Assembly: GCF_040958095.1 (NCBI RefSeq)
Contig: NC_091227.1
Location: 18,405,776 to 18,469,775 of the forward strand
Direction of reading: 5' to 3'
Origin: Procambarus clarkii
Lineage: Eukaryota; Arthropoda; Malacostraca; Decapoda; Cambaridae
Length of the DNA: 64,000 bases
Made by a program: the position numbers and the translations under genes. The notes below the pieces were generated by a model. It made no database searches. It saw only the letters and a program-made list of their open reading frames with translations, and was not told the origin of the DNA. Position 1 is the first letter of the stretch; every line of letters begins with the position of its first letter. Of this stretch, positions 1-11,839 are shown in pieces.

Positions 1-160
1 ATTGTCGCTTGGATCGTCGACTTCCTATGGCGTCACATGTTACACATTTACTTCTAATTTCGTTATGAAATTAGATTATTTCAGTGTAAACATAGTTGAT
101 CATGTTCTGCATTCTGGACCAATATTATTGTGACTAAATAAACCATATCTCTTCATTACT
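1..160. other. Window edge, no feature seen
   Basis: I see no coding exon, RNA gene or recognisable repeat here before the LINE remnant begins. Confidence 0.5.
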
Positions 161-480
161 TACGTAAGCTAGCAGGATTTGGGTAAATTTGGATAATTCT
201 ACGGACCCGTCAGATGTAACACAGACAAGAGCTTGAAACCGTTGCTCCAACACGCCACAATGTAGGACTGAGAACAGGAGAATCTTTTTCACCCACATGG
301 TTATAAAAACATGGAACCGCCTACCCGCTGAAGCTATAAATACCAAAACTGTTAAATTGTGAAATTCAACTAGAAAAGATCATCCAGGTAAATAGGGGGG
401 GGCCTTCAACTAGCTGCTAGCTTCGTCTTCTCGTCAAGGCCACTAGTGTTAGTGGCCTTCGGGTAAATTCAGGTAAAAAC
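161..480 (+). mobile_element. LINE C-terminal coding remnant with 3' tail
   Basis: On the plus strand a frame near 270-355 reads FFTHMVIKTWNRLPAEAINT, the conserved end of non-LTR reverse transcriptase ORFs (W-N-x-L-P motif), then stops. The tail at 430-475 (paired 'ggcc...ttcgggtaaattcagg') recurs at about 4597-4655 and 53620-53680, so all three are copies of one LINE family. The copy is 5'-truncated and decayed. The family is not named; the LINE call rests on the motif and the repeated 3' tail. Confidence 0.65.
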
Positions 481-489
481 TATTGGTAA

Positions 490-1078
490 AAAAAACATAA
501 TTTAATTCTCAGGCCAAGATTATTGGTGTTTATTTAAAGGGACAAGACACTTGTGCTTACTTTAAACCATAAAATAATAGTATGTCATAGAATATCTAGA
601 AATAATTATTCTACTGCAAGTGAATGTCATAATTAAGCTAACTCTTATTAATTTTATTTTTAGAAGCATTATCTTTCAAGACTGAACATGGATACAACCC
701 AATAAAAGATCAAGTCTAGAAGGAGCAGCAGATTTCTTTGAAATATCAATACTAACCTCTTGAAAAACAAGGTTTCCCAACTTGCTGCACATGATTATTG
801 GCTTTATAAAAAATATAAATGCCTACTATGAACATTATTAATTAGACCCTGTGTAATTTTTTATATAATACTATAATTATTATTCTTATAAGGAGTCTAG
901 CAGTAAGGTCTAAAGCCTGTACCAGCATGATAATTATAATCCACACCTAATGCATCCCATATATAACATTTGATCTCCTATTTTTGTTAGGTTAGGCCGG
1001 GTTAGATTAGGTGTTTTGAAAGAGTAGCAGTGACATATCGGAGTACATACTTGTTTCAGGTTTTAGACACTGCTTAAT
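490..1078. other. AT-rich spacer, nothing recognised
   Basis: Very AT-rich sequence without a convincing exon or repeat boundary. A short TTAGG-like stretch near 987-1010 is too short and degenerate to be telomeric. Confidence 0.4.
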
Positions 1079-1735
1079 TTATAATAATAATAATAATAAT
1101 AAAAATGTATTTACACAAATGTACATACATATTATAAACAGAGGAAGATACATAGACAAGTACAGTACAATCCATCAAGCCAGTAATACACTGTGTTTCA
1201 GGCACAACTTAAGATAATGTAGTTAGGTTGTTTAATTAAAGGTTCGATGATGTAGACATTTAATACTAACAAGAAGCAAGCTAAGATATACAGTACATCG
1301 TTCAAGACATTTAATAAATGCTATACAGCTTTTAGGAAGGGCATTATATAAAAAAGAAATATAAAAATGAACAAGTGCAAATAGGGAATACTTAATATTA
1401 AGAAAGATAGGGAAAAATTATTGAATTGTTGAAAGATTTGAAATAACTGACAATTAAACATAAGACACTTATAAATGGCAGCTGCTTTAACAGTTTACAT
1501 GTATATAGTTACTAATTTTTAAAAGTAGATAAGAATACGAAAAATAACATACAATGCTTTATGATATACAGTATAGGAAGAGCAGAACTGTATTTAGTAA
1601 CAGCAAATATAAAGTAATTAATAAGTAAAGTTTACAATAACAGCAAAACTCAGGTTGACATGAAAGATGAGAAGTGGTGAGGAAAATTGGTTACATAATG
1701 TTAATAAAGTAGTTATAATAATAATAATAACAATA
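1079..1735 (-). mobile_element. Probable 5'-truncated LINE 3' end, minus strand
   Basis: The block starts with a (TAA)n run at 1081-1100, as expected for the 3' tail of a minus-strand LINE, followed by 'atgtatttacacaaatgtac', which resembles the inverted 3' ends of other LINE copies here. No coding frame survives. A second TAA-type tail at about 1715-1742 marks the start of the next element. Confidence 0.4.
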
Positions 1736-3330
1736 ATAATAATGTTTGTTCAGGTAAAAGTACATACATTCAAAATGAGGTACAAACAATGTTGGATTTC
1801 TAGATAGAGCTAGTATATACTATGCCTAAAGCCCTAGTATGTACAGCATTTTGGGCAAGATGTGGGGAAAACGCTTAGACTAAAACTTAAAACTAATTGA
1901 CATCAAAAGCATAAATTGAATTGAAAAAGGTAAAAAATAAAAAAATGATAATAATTACATGATGGATGGAACAGCAGAAGTAATTTTAACAAAATAAACA
2001 GAATACTACTATTTTCTTCAAGTTTATACATGGCAGATATCAGCAGTTATAAAAGTTGATCAATCTCAATTAGTATTAAGTTTTAGTCTAAGTTTTTCCC
2101 ACAACTTGCCTAAAATGCTGTGCATATTAGTGGCTTCAGGCATTGTGTGTACAGTACTAGCTCTATCTATAACTATAACATTGTTTGTAACTCCTTTTCA
2201 ATGTATGTACCATTACCTGAATAAACATCATATCTAATAATCAATATTTTTTGAAACTAGCAAGACTTAGGTTGACATTTTGGGGGTAAGGTAGGTTACA
2301 TGGAGTTCATTAGGCAGTACTTAGTTTTCTTAGTTCTTAAAAAGAGAAAATCAGTAGAAGCTATGATGAATATTCAAACCTGCACACTGGGTACTCCCAA
2401 TTATACACCCTAGCCAACTCGGCCATGACATACTCGAAAGCAATGCAACCTGGGGTTCTAATGCAGTGATTTTCTCATTGATACATCACATTAATGTTAT
2501 TTCTTTGTACTGAACAAGTAGTTGTTAGTTTCTCTGTTTAAACTGGACGAGAGAAGTACAATTTTTAATTTCATTAGGGAAGTCATTCCGCAGTTTAACA
2601 CCCTTGATTTGCAGAGCACTTTTTGCTTTGGTCAAGTTGCACTCTTTGATATCAAAAATATATTTGCTTCTCATGTGATTCCATGGGTTCTGCTACAGCC
2701 TTCGAGGAAGTGCTGAAGGCTAGGAGTAGCATTTCAGTGCAGAGTTTTGTAGATGTAGAGCACACTTGCAAAAATGTACAGTGACGATACTTAACTTTAA
2801 GTATCAAGTTTAAATTTCCAGAAAGGATATGAGTGCTGTCTGGGACTGGAATTTGTCATAGCTCTTATTGCTGATTAATGATGAGTACAGTAATTAGTGG
2901 TCGAATGCAATTTTGGGTTGTAAACCCCAAGGACAGCTATTTTAGGTGCGATATGACAGACAAGTGAATAATAGTGTGCTACAGAGGCAGAACAAACTAC
3001 ATACTATCTGATCTTGGAGAGAATGCCTACTGTGTTTGAGACTTTTTTTGTTGTGTATAGTAGTATGGCAATGGAAGTTCAGCATGTTGTGAATGTGAAC
3101 TCTTAAGAAATTTATGGTGTAATCTACACATTATTTGGGACTTGTTAATTCTAAGGTTACTTTGATTGGTGATCTGTTACCAAACAATATATAAAATGTG
3201 TTGTCAATGTTAAAGGTAAGTTTGTTGGAACTCGTCCATTGGACATTTTTCAGTTCAGTATTCACAGTGTCATTCAGGAGGTACAGCTGTGTTTTAAAAC
3301 TGAAGAGAAATAACATTCAGGGCAGTGTGT
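1736..3330 (-). mobile_element. LINE fragment, minus strand, interrupted
   Basis: This is the 3' half of a reverse-transcribing non-LTR element on the minus strand. Its 3' end lies at 1715-1742. At 2522-2716 the minus strand encodes a C-terminal block containing CNLTKAKSALQIKGVKLRND, matching the equivalent LQIKGPRMWNGLP block of the plus-strand LINE at 42.5 kb. At 3131-3300 the minus strand encodes SSNKLTFNIDNTFYILFG, matching ANKLTFNIDKTFYIMLG of that copy. The element is interrupted at about 2065-2250 by another LINE 3' end in plus orientation. The same family recurs at 23605-25560. Confidence 0.75.
2065..2250 (+). mobile_element. LINE 3' end nested in a minus-strand LINE
   Basis: The sequence ends in 'gtaccattacctgaataaac', the typical 3' terminus of this LINE family, also at 39530 and 44780. 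It is an inverted partner of 1740-1890, so the two 3' ends form a roughly 150-bp imperfect inverted repeat. It splits the surrounding minus-strand LINE. Confidence 0.65.
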
Positions 3331-3339
3331 TGACTAGAT

Positions 3340-3479
3340 CTGTCATGATTCCTAAGAAATGTTAGCTAACAATGTTGAACTGTAAACATTAAGGTGAATA
3401 AGTGATAAAATCAATAAAGTATTTCACTTTACAATTATTTTTCATGGCATTAATATTTTTTGTAATTGTTGTCTGTTAT
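3340..3479. other. AT-rich spacer
   Basis: No exon or repeat that I can name. Confidence 0.3.
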
Positions 3480-3960
3480 AATTTAAATAATATACAGTAC
3501 AGAATAATTTCACCATTTTTTATGTATGTTACAAATACTGTATATACAATATAATGCATATACAGCATGCAATATAAATACTATACATTATAAATATAAT
3601 ATAAATTATGTATACAATATAAATACAATATAAATATTATATCAATATGTACTGTATACAATATAAATACATCAGTATGTAACTAATATAAATAATATAT
3701 CAGTATGTATACAAATACAATACCAATATGTATACAACATTTATACTACAGTATACTGTACCAATATACTATAAACACTATACCAGTATGTATATAAATA
3801 CTGTACAGTACTTAGCTATACCGTATTCTGCTTTTATTTATACTGTATTGTACAATATTTATATTTTAACAAATTACTGTATATGCAATGTACTGTAACA
3901 TCTGACACATCAATATGATGATTTATGAAAAATAAATATGAAAATACAATATACTGTAGC
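3480..3960. repeat. Degenerate AT-rich minisatellite
   Basis: About 480 bp built from irregular copies of a motif like 'tatacaatataaatac' with spacing near 30-60 bp. It has no coding content and presumably arose by slippage. Confidence 0.55.
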
Positions 3961-4595
3961 AAGTGCCAATTTAAATCTTAAGACCATTAAGATTGATGAC
4001 ACGTGCAAGTTAACTAGTGTGTCTATTCACACAAATAGAAGTATATGCCAAATACCCATATAATTATGGATTATAGGAATTGAACCATTCATATATGAAT
4101 CTTATAATTATATGAATTATAAATTAGTGCCACACATATATATAAGACTAACAAGAGTGTGTAGTTTTTGTTTGGCATCCCTATGTTAATAAAAACTATA
4201 AATAATAGAGAAAAAGTGGAAAGACTAAAAAGCCAGAAAAAGTGGAATGACAGAAAAGACACAATGCAAGGTTGGAGGTGCTATATGTGTTAAAACTATT
4301 CCATAGAAGGAAGAGAGTGCTGATGTTATCATCATGTACTCAATTATAATGGGAATCAATAGAATTGGTAAGGCTTTTAAAATATGAATCTTTAAAGAAC
4401 ATATGAAAATAATAGTTTGTGGAGAGTGGTAGGCAGATGGAATGAAGTAAACTATATGACAGAGAGCATAAGGAAGATAGGACACTATGAGTTCTTCTCT
4501 TGTATCCACTTTCCTTATCACATTGAGGTAATTATACACACATGTACACAAAAGCATATACCATATACTGTATATTTTAAATCTAGTCTTTATAT
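3961..4595. other. AT-rich spacer
   Basis: Open frames of up to 110 codons occur on the minus strand around 4225-4557, but they lack recognisable domains, splice context or sensible composition. I treat them as chance. Confidence 0.4.
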
Positions 4596-4660
4596 CAGCT
4601 TCTTGTCCTCGTCGAAGCCACTAGAGAGATGGTGGCAGTCAGGTAAATTCTGGTAAGTTA
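4596..4660 (+). mobile_element. LINE 3' tail fragment
   Basis: Contains 'gccactagagagatggtggc' followed by 'aggtaaattctgg', the same 3' tail as at 430-475 and 53620-53680. No coding part is left. Confidence 0.5.
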
Positions 4661-5460
4661 TATTTTAATTATATCATACTAAAATTATAACACAACAAGC
4701 ACTTTTCCACTTATTCTTCATGAGTAAAATCTATATTTATTTTAAACCAATGCCACCTTTGCTGTAGCACTTATAAATGTTCAACATCTTATAATAACAA
4801 ATTAATATTACCATAACAAAATTAACATGATCATACAGTATTTTATTCTTGCAAAATCACAGCTAACAGCCAAATTTAGGCAAAAAATTTCATAAGTTGA
4901 AAATGTATTTTGCGCATGTATTCAGTACTTATTATTACTTGGATTTAGGCTTGGTCCAAACACTTTAGAGGCATTTTATTACAAATTACCAATATGTGTT
5001 TGAAGCCACATAAATCTATCTATAAAAAAATACAAAATTGTTCCTTATAAATATTACAAAAGGAGATACAAAATTAAAGTACAGTTGACTTATGGTTTTA
5101 TGCAAGCACAATCTATGTGGAGCCAACCTATCTGAGGTAATAATTCAGATCATAAAAAAGTTAATGCAGTCAACATTTCAATCTGCTCTAGATTTTGTAG
5201 CCATGCAAATATCTTTATGAACAACATCATGTTATTCTCAAAAATTATGTACTGTATGCTTTAATATTTACTGGGGCTTAATTACCCGCAAACCTTGTCA
5301 AACTCATCATTATGTATAAAAAAACTGCTACTGTATCAAAACTATTATAAATTATGTGTTCAGACAACATAAAGCCTCTTATGTTAAATTCCAAAATCGT
5401 GCTCAATAAGCATACTCCAACCATCCTATTATGGTCAGTACTAACCCTGACTTACTAACC
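4661..5460. other. AT-rich spacer
   Basis: I see nothing beyond short AT runs. Confidence 0.35.
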
Positions 5461-5598
5461 CAAGGTTTTGTGCTCGGTGTGGGATGGACTGCCACTCTCG
5501 GATTGGCCTCATCAGTCACACCAGACGGTGCACCAGGATTGACAACTAGGGCGCAACTCCATAGTCTCCCGAGACTGAAGGATGCCTACTACTAACCC
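5461..5598 (+). repeat. Dispersed SINE-like repeat
   Basis: The block ending in 'gcgcaactccatagtctccc' and 'gatgcctactact' recurs at about 14990-15073, where it is joined directly to a (TA)n microsatellite. Two copies in one window show it is a dispersed repeat. The class is uncertain. Confidence 0.6.
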
Positions 5599-6362
5599 TG
5601 ACTTAAAACATTTCCTAGACAACAGTAATAGAATTCATAAACGTTACACCAAAAACTGAATTAGCTGTACAAATTTTCAAGTTAAAAAAGCTATCAAGGT
5701 ATCGGTGTATTTTAAGTCTATAACAAATAAAACTTCACACAGGACCAGTTATGGCATAAACATACTAAACATTTCATGAGAGTATTACAGGTAACAAGAA
5801 GTATTCACGTCTTCTTGAGAGATGGTGTGTCTGAGGCATATATTAGAGTCAAGACCCCACCTATATTTGTGTTCTCAAGGCAGTTGCAAAAATACAGTAC
5901 TTATGCTACTAGTGTCAAAAATCAATCTCACATTCAAGGGAATGTTGTCATTATCATGTACAGTACTTGTACATTTAATCTCATACATAAAAATATTAAC
6001 AATATTTGGATTATATAATCCTTCATGCTATAACTTTTTTTACTTGTTAAGTATGCACATGATTACTAAAATTATAAATTAATAAAATTAATTATGATAT
6101 AATATTATTATATTTATAATGGAATTATAAATTAATGTTATTTAAAATATATGTACAGATGTCTGACTTCATCTCAAAACTAAAATGAAGTAACCTAATT
6201 CTGACCAAAAGCATATGCAGTAGCTATATCTATTAACAACCTTGAACTAGTACCTAAGTACTAATAGTAGTCTAGTTCAGATGGAGATTGGTTGTACCAG
6301 GGAGTAGAGACGATGATGGGGATATTATACTACTTGTTGACCCCCCTACACTAACATCTTCA
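5599..6362 (-). other. Probable TLCD 3' UTR and downstream flank
   Basis: The sequence just beyond the TLCD stop codon on the minus strand is AT-rich and has no exon. A poly(A) site cannot be fixed by eye. The 3' UTR assignment is inferred from position alone. Confidence 0.35.
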
Positions 6363-6394
6363 TTATCCTGAAGCTTTCTTGTCTGTGCCAAGCC
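6363..6394 (-). CDS. TLCD1/2-like protein, exon 6 (C-terminus)
   Basis: On the minus strand the acceptor is 'atcttcccacag' just above 6394. Joined in phase to exon 5, the exon gives GLGTDKKASG and a TAA at 6365-6363, a short basic tail like that of vertebrate TLCD1. Total length becomes 251 residues, close to the roughly 247 of human TLCD1. Oddity: another frame from the same acceptor stays open for 40 codons, to a TAG at 6274-6272, and is serine-rich. It would need a one-base change upstream or another splice junction. Confidence 0.6.
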
Positions 6395-6855
6395 CTGTGG
6401 GAAGATATATACAGTAAATCATTTAACATGCATCAGCTGGTGAGTAATTATCAAAAGAAGGCACCAAGTCATGTGGACTCTTTACATGAGGGTGATCCAA
6501 GCAGTTAATCCTTAAACGGCTAAGGTAATTAAAAGTCCTACGTTGTAATGAACATGAGAAAAGGTTATAAGGATACATGAGGATTCTTAAGGATCCTTAA
6601 GGATCTAATCCATAAGGATCAATTGCATCCCTAATACGGTGATTTAAGCATGAGGTGCAAAATCGAAGATAGCGATTGGAACTGTTTAAGTGTTAAAGTC
6701 CAATCATTTTCTAAATAATATAACTTAGGACCTTTTTTATTTCAAATTATTTACTGATATTAACATATTACAATAGGAAATTGTATTTAATAAACTATTG
6801 TATGTTATTTTGGTAACATGACTTTGTGATAAGCTTGGGAAAAGCATAAACTCAC
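6395..6855 (-). other. TLCD intron 5
   Basis: GT-AG intron on the minus strand with donor 'caag|gtgagt'. Short direct repeats of 'taaggatc' lie near 6580-6620. No other feature seen. Confidence 0.6.
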
Positions 6856-6945
6856 CTTGTTTGAGTCTTGGATTCCTTTTTCTGAAATCTACGTTGCAAA
6901 TTCTGAAGAAGAGCACAGTGTTCATCAGCATGATTATCGCCAGTC
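6856..6945 (-). CDS. TLCD1/2-like protein, exon 5 (last TM segment)
   Basis: The exon (90 nt, phase 1 in and phase 1 out) encodes LAIIMLMNTVLFFRI, a hydrophobic last transmembrane segment at about residues 213-227, then the basic stretch DFRKRNPRLKQ facing the cytosol. The acceptor is 'atgtttccag' and the donor is 'g|gtgagt'. Order and content match the C-terminus of TLCD1/TLCD2 (LLGILLML...IIYFSRLL in the human protein). Confidence 0.85.
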
Positions 6946-8146
6946 CTGGAAACATATAATGCGTTTTATTACGATATAATAAAGAGCAAGTCACTTGAAT
7001 ATTTACGGTACCAAATATAAATATTTGATCACGAAGACACACATTTACTGTAGTCGGAATAAACTCCACTGAAAAGGAAGATTAAACACTATGAACGTAT
7101 CTATAGACACAATTAATTATTATAATTATTATGAATTATGTACCACTTTTTCATGCAAGTTGTACAGGTTTTGTGAATGTTCAGGAAAGTTGTACTTGTA
7201 TAACAGAATATTCAGGTAAGTTGCACCTGTACCCCTGAATGTTCTTGCAAGCTATACATGTACTGTTTAATGTTCATGACAGTTATACATGTATTTCCAC
7301 CCATGAATACACAAGAATACATGTTGTAACATGTAAACAAACAAGCTAGGGGTTGCAAAATATAAACAGAGAAATAGTGATGCAAATCTTAGCTAATTGC
7401 TGACATAATGCATCAAACAATTTTGAAAGATCGTAAAATAGTTTATAATCCATGATATAAATATACTTAAAAGATACTGTGCGATAAAATCAAAATGAAT
7501 TATTTGGTACAATCCAAAAAAACAATATTTACACATAAAAAATGATTCACAAATAGGATATGAAATAACTCTTTTTTTTTAATTAATTAATTATTTCTTC
7601 TATTGTAAGTTGTGAATTGTTTACTACTTGAGTAAGAAAGGTAGATGTAGTTTAAGGTTTACTAAAAGAGTAAGAAAAATAGTTGCAGCCTAAAGTTTAA
7701 TGCACCGTGTTAGAAACGTTGATGCAGCCTAATCTTTAATACACGAGTAAGAGAGGTAGTCAGTAAGGTTGTAAGTAAGGTAGTAGTAGTAATGTTGTTG
7801 TTGTTAAAGATTCGCTACTTGGAGCAAAAGTTCCAAGTAGCACGGGCTATGGTGAGCCCGCAATGCCTTTTTAGTAGTAGTAGTAAGTTTGGAGCCATCA
7901 GTGTGGCAGTGCACAATAGAAAGTTGTTTTCATTCATACATTAAAACATTGATTGTAACCATGATATATATATGTGCCAGTTTAGACCTATTGTCTTGTG
8001 TATGACCCTCTGTCCTGCGTGACAGTGAATATCAGCATTATCCTCACTTTAATAGGACTTAATTGAAATCCTCAGATTAGGCAAAATTGTAACTAATTTT
8101 GTCAATAAAGTTGTTAATAATAATAAGTAAGTTTGGAAGCACTTAC
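6946..8146 (-). other. TLCD intron 4 with degenerate tandem repeats
   Basis: Two weak tandem arrays are visible: about 7150-7310 (roughly 50-bp unit around 'gaatgttcaggaaagttgta') and about 7620-7770 (roughly 46-bp unit around 'gagtaagaaaggtag'). The dispersed repeat at 7800-7880 is listed separately. Confidence 0.55.
7800..7882 (+). repeat. Dispersed repeat with gggctatggtgagcccg core
   Basis: The core 'cacgggctatggtgagcccg', preceded by 'ttccaagtag', is found at five places in the window: here, 20765-20830 (-), 27391-27475 (-), 33517-33605 (+) and 53343-53415 (+). The left edge carries 'gttgttgttaaagattcgct'. It is probably a short retroelement. The core 'cgggct...agcccg' is itself a small hairpin. 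Confidence 0.7.
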
Positions 8147-8376
8147 CCACACTTCCCAGCGTATACACAGACAAGGATAAGTTGTCCTTATGGAGAACAA
8201 TCCAGCGAGTCATCCATCCCAGAACAGCGATGCGGAATACGACAAAGGTGGCGATGTTGAGCATGGCGTTGAGCCGATACTTTGGCTCCTCTCTGCTGAC
8301 CCCAGTTATGATGAGCAGCTGACGCACGTGCAGGAAGATGCTGTTCACCTCCACGAAGAGAGCCACCACGGCGTAC
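8147..8376 (-). CDS. TLCD1/2-like protein, exon 4 (core TLC domain)
   Basis: This 230-nt exon (phase 2 in, phase 1 out) encodes residues of about 135-211. It starts YAVVALFVEVNSIFLHVRQL, corresponding to GVLTLLVEVSNIFLTIRMMM of human TLCD1, then a polar loop (EEPKYRLNAMLN matching HLLYRVNKYVN) and the hydrophobic segment IATFVVFRIAVLGW. These are hallmark parts of the TLC fold (TRAM, LAG1, CLN8). The acceptor is 'tttaattaccag' and the donor is 'gtgg|gtaagtgc', both strong. No stop or frame break occurs. Confidence 0.93.
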
Positions 8377-9098
8377 CTGGTAATTAAATCATCTTCATTG
8401 CTTACTTATACAATTATTCAGATAATGTTAACCATTCCCAGGAGATAATTAATAGGTTAAAGATCGCGTTAATTACATATTCTAAACAAAATTCTGGGTA
8501 GTAAGTAGCATTTTCTGATTGTTTTCGCTTCCAAAGTATACAGAATTTTTATTTCCTTTAAAACTGTGCTTTGACCTTTGCCTGAGACAGCTTAGGGAAT
8601 ACGTCTTGATGGTCCCTTTAAGAAGATTATTATTATGAGAAAATCCACTGGGACTATTGGTGGGCGCTAACCAATGAACCCGGCATTGCCAGTTCAACCA
8701 CTAGACAATCGAAGGACTTGTAAAAGTCATACAACCGGATTCCTCCTGAAATCACAAAGTCTGGAGCCCCATACTGAAGCCAGTCCAAGTTTGTACGTAT
8801 GACCCACAAGCATTCGGGTGGAAGGGCAGAGTGGTCCTACACCGGTAAGCAGAGCGTTTCGGGCATGTGTCACAGCTCGAGATAAAGAATTGGCAAACTT
8901 CTGGTACCTTTAAGTTATCTTCCCTAAGCTGTCTTAAGGAAAGGTTAAAGCAAAAGTTGTTGGTAATTATAATAATAATAACCATTTTGTACACTTTGGA
9001 GGCATAAGCAGCCAGAGAAATAACATGTTTTTCTAACAAGGCGCCAAATACGGCTGAAGAGAGTGAGAGAAGACTCAAATATGACACAAGACACTTAC
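8377..9098 (-). other. TLCD intron 3
   Basis: Minus-strand intron with donor 'cttgg|gtaagtg'. It holds open frames of up to 123 codons without recognisable content; I treat them as chance. Confidence 0.6.
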
Positions 9099-9228
9099 CC
9101 AAGGAACATGGCACTCCACACACTCAGGCCAAAACAGGAGATGACACAGGCGTGATGAACCATCAGCTCATACGACGAGCGCTTCCGGTGACAGAGAGCC
9201 ATGTCCAGGAAGTCATGTATAAAATAAC
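9099..9228 (-). CDS. TLCD1/2-like protein, exon 3 (TLC HH motif)
   Basis: The 130-nt exon (phase 1 in, phase 2 out) encodes YFIHDFLDMALCHRK, then YELMVHHACVISCF and LSVWSAMFLG. The first block matches AGYFIHDTVDI of human TLCD1 and the second YLVHHVMAMGAF. The paired histidines at about residues 116-117 are the most conserved feature of TLC proteins. The acceptor is 'ccccag' and the donor is 'gg|gtaagt'. Confidence 0.94.
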
Positions 9229-10024
9229 CTGGGGTGATGGACACAACCGTTAATATACAATGGGAACCCACTTGGGCTTACGGCACATTTCTCCTGACTG
9301 GGATATATTTGATGTGTTCCCTAGTATTATACCAGTATAGCTATGATGAAGTCACCCTGTTATTCTTACCTGTTGATTAATGCAACAATTGGTGATGTTC
9401 AGCTTTGTTTCACATATTACTGTGATCACTAAATACTCTTACTTTTATAAAAATGTACACTAATTACATTAACATGTCCTTTATATTTGTTATACAGTAT
9501 TATTTGTTGGAAAAATTCTAATTTTTATATTTAGGCTAGCCATAGGTCTTACTTCTATAATGAACACCTGTAGTGACAAAAGAGAGAAAAAAAAGGCAGA
9601 TGAAAATGCAAAATATAATATAGTCAAATATCACACAAAAGTGATAAATACCTTCACGCAAAAGCGAACGGCATCAAATACTCAATTACAATATTGTTTT
9701 GATGAGCCTTTGAGCTACGACCATTGCACAACATGGAGTGTGGTCCAAATGCCTCCATATGTTGTGACGGATATATATATATAGTAAGCACAATTTAAAT
9801 TAGCAAAAGCATAATACTATGAATTATAAATTACATATATACATATTACATACATATATACATATTAGTATATTTCGAGAGCAGGTTTTTCTAATACGTC
9901 AGCATTGTGTTTTCTCTAACAGCATTGTGACTATTATTCATTTTGTTTTTGATATTTTGCATTCTACCCAAATATCTTCTATCCACAAGCACTTGAACCT
10001 TCATTAAATTTCACTCGAAACTTC

Positions 10025-10140
10025 AGACCATTAGGTGAAAGAAGCCGTGGCCAATCATTTCTCTCCGGCCCGGGAATCGAGCCCGTGATTACCGATTATG
10101 AGTTGAAAACGAAGCCAACTGTACTACGAGAACCTCAATA
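10025..10140 (-). mobile_element. tRNA-derived SINE head, minus strand
   Basis: The minus strand carries a box-B-like 'gggctcgattcccgggcc' and the head 'gtagtacagttggcttcg'. The same head is at 16045-16125 and, diverged, at 25830-25910. Only the tRNA-related part is clear. Confidence 0.6.
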
Positions 10141-10214
10141 CTATACACACTCAACCCATCCTCCTATATTGATAGTACTTTTTGTAACTATGTTGTCCAT
10201 CGTACATGTATTAA

Positions 10215-10810
10215 CGTAATAGACAAATAGTAAAATTTGGTACTATTCACTATAGTAGATAAAAATAAGGCTAAAACCAAAATTAAATATTCGTTGGCCT
10301 AGTATAGCACACATATGTACTATATTAGGCCTCAAATAGCGTGTATTAGACCTAGGATGGTTAGGTTAGGTTTTATTAGTAAATCAGAACCTTTTCCGGG
10401 TTGTTCAAATACAGCAGTACCAAAGTCTTCTTTGTAATCATCCATTACGTCAATATATGTACGGTGGTCCACACCGTTACTATAAGTACTATCTCAGCAG
10501 GAAGATGGGAACAAAAAGTTCACTTTTTCTAATTATATTTTCATAGTCCGGAAAAATAAAGCTAATAACCAAACTTAAACATTCTTAGGCCTAGCATAGC
10601 ACTTATATGTACTATATTATGTACTAAAGATAACGTGTATTAGTTGTATTAGGCCTAGGATTCTAAGAGAGGTCAGGTCTTAAATTTTTGTCGCGTTTAA
10701 AAAGTTTCCAATTTGGCCAAATTAAAAATTGAAAAACGTCAACTTGTTGGTGGTGCATCTCTACATATTGGTACTGTTCACCGGACAGTTAGTACTATTA
10801 TTTTAGGAGG
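10215..10810 (+). repeat. AT-rich dispersed repeat, two tandem copies
   Basis: Copy one (about 10215-10505) and a diverged copy two (about 10540-10810) share 'aggcctag', 'atatgtactatatta' and 'gtgtatta'. A third copy sits at 52590-52945 in the VPS35L gene, starting with the identical 'agtaaaatttggtactattc'. No coding potential. The class is unknown. Confidence 0.65.
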
Positions 10811-11839
10811 ATGATGGGTTGAAACCTCTACAGTAAACATTACCAGTCAGCACACGCGTCAGTCTAGTGTAATAATTACCAATATCTCGTCTACCACAAG
10901 CAATACTAAACTAACATGCAACCAAGTCGTAGCCTGGGTTATACCTCTAGACCCGTACATGATTATTACTGTAATAATTACATTTCCATTCAATACAAAC
11001 TAAGCTAATAGTGGAGTGATTATCAAATTAGGCTGCAACTCACACTATCAATATTTAAGCAGGAAAAACAAAATATCCCAAAAACATAATATATCTATGA
11101 GAAAATACTGAGGTCATACAAATCTTATTCTCTCATCAATATCTCAATTACAAACACTGATGCAAAGCAAGCGTGAAGTAGGTTAAGAAGATATTATAAG
11201 AACGCCATTACCAGTGAGACGAGAGTAGCGGTAGAGGACACCAGGTACTAATATCTTGTCTTCCTCTCTGCCAGATATTTAGGGAGGAGAAACACAAGTG
11301 CACGTTAGAGGCAGATCAAGTGTTTTCTCAAAATTACATTATACCTACCCCTCCCATCAACAGATACAACTATATACAAGCCTATTGACACATGCAATTC
11401 ACGTTTATCAAGCTCACTTTTACGATAAGCGATTTTAGGCCTGTTTAGCTTCACACATATTTTATATACAGCCATCTGAGTGTGCAGTTTGTAAATCCAT
11501 TAAAAATAAAAATACCCCTGGGTATAATAAGCCAATGCATGCAATACACATGTAAAACATTTTTAACATTGCGATACGTTATGCATATAGCAATTCGTAT
11601 TTTCTATCAATTGGTAGTAAGTTTAGTGTTGCTAAAATTGTAATTTCTTTCTTAGAAGCGATTCATTATCATGCTTTTATCAAAGTGGTTTAAATATCCC
11701 GCGCTCAAGAAAGCATTCTTGAGACATATTTACACGTCTTATTGAATATTATCAAACTAGCTAAACATCAGAATGCCAGTAGGCCCTGCACTATTAAGCA
11801 TGCCCACCTGTACAATAATCACGAAGACTGATCGTTAAA

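Noticed and set aside
4225-4557. 110-codon minus-strand open frame as a small membrane protein
   Set aside because: Hydrophobic only because of AT-rich composition. There is no homology that I recognise and no splice or promoter context.
8752-9123. 123-codon minus-strand open frame starting at 9123 as a separate gene
   Set aside because: It overlaps the real TLCD exon 3 donor and runs into intron sequence; the exon itself uses a different frame.
10345-10375. Telomeric TTAGG repeats
   Set aside because: Only two imperfect copies ('ggttaggttagg'); similar scraps at 990, 23900 and 34055 are also too short.
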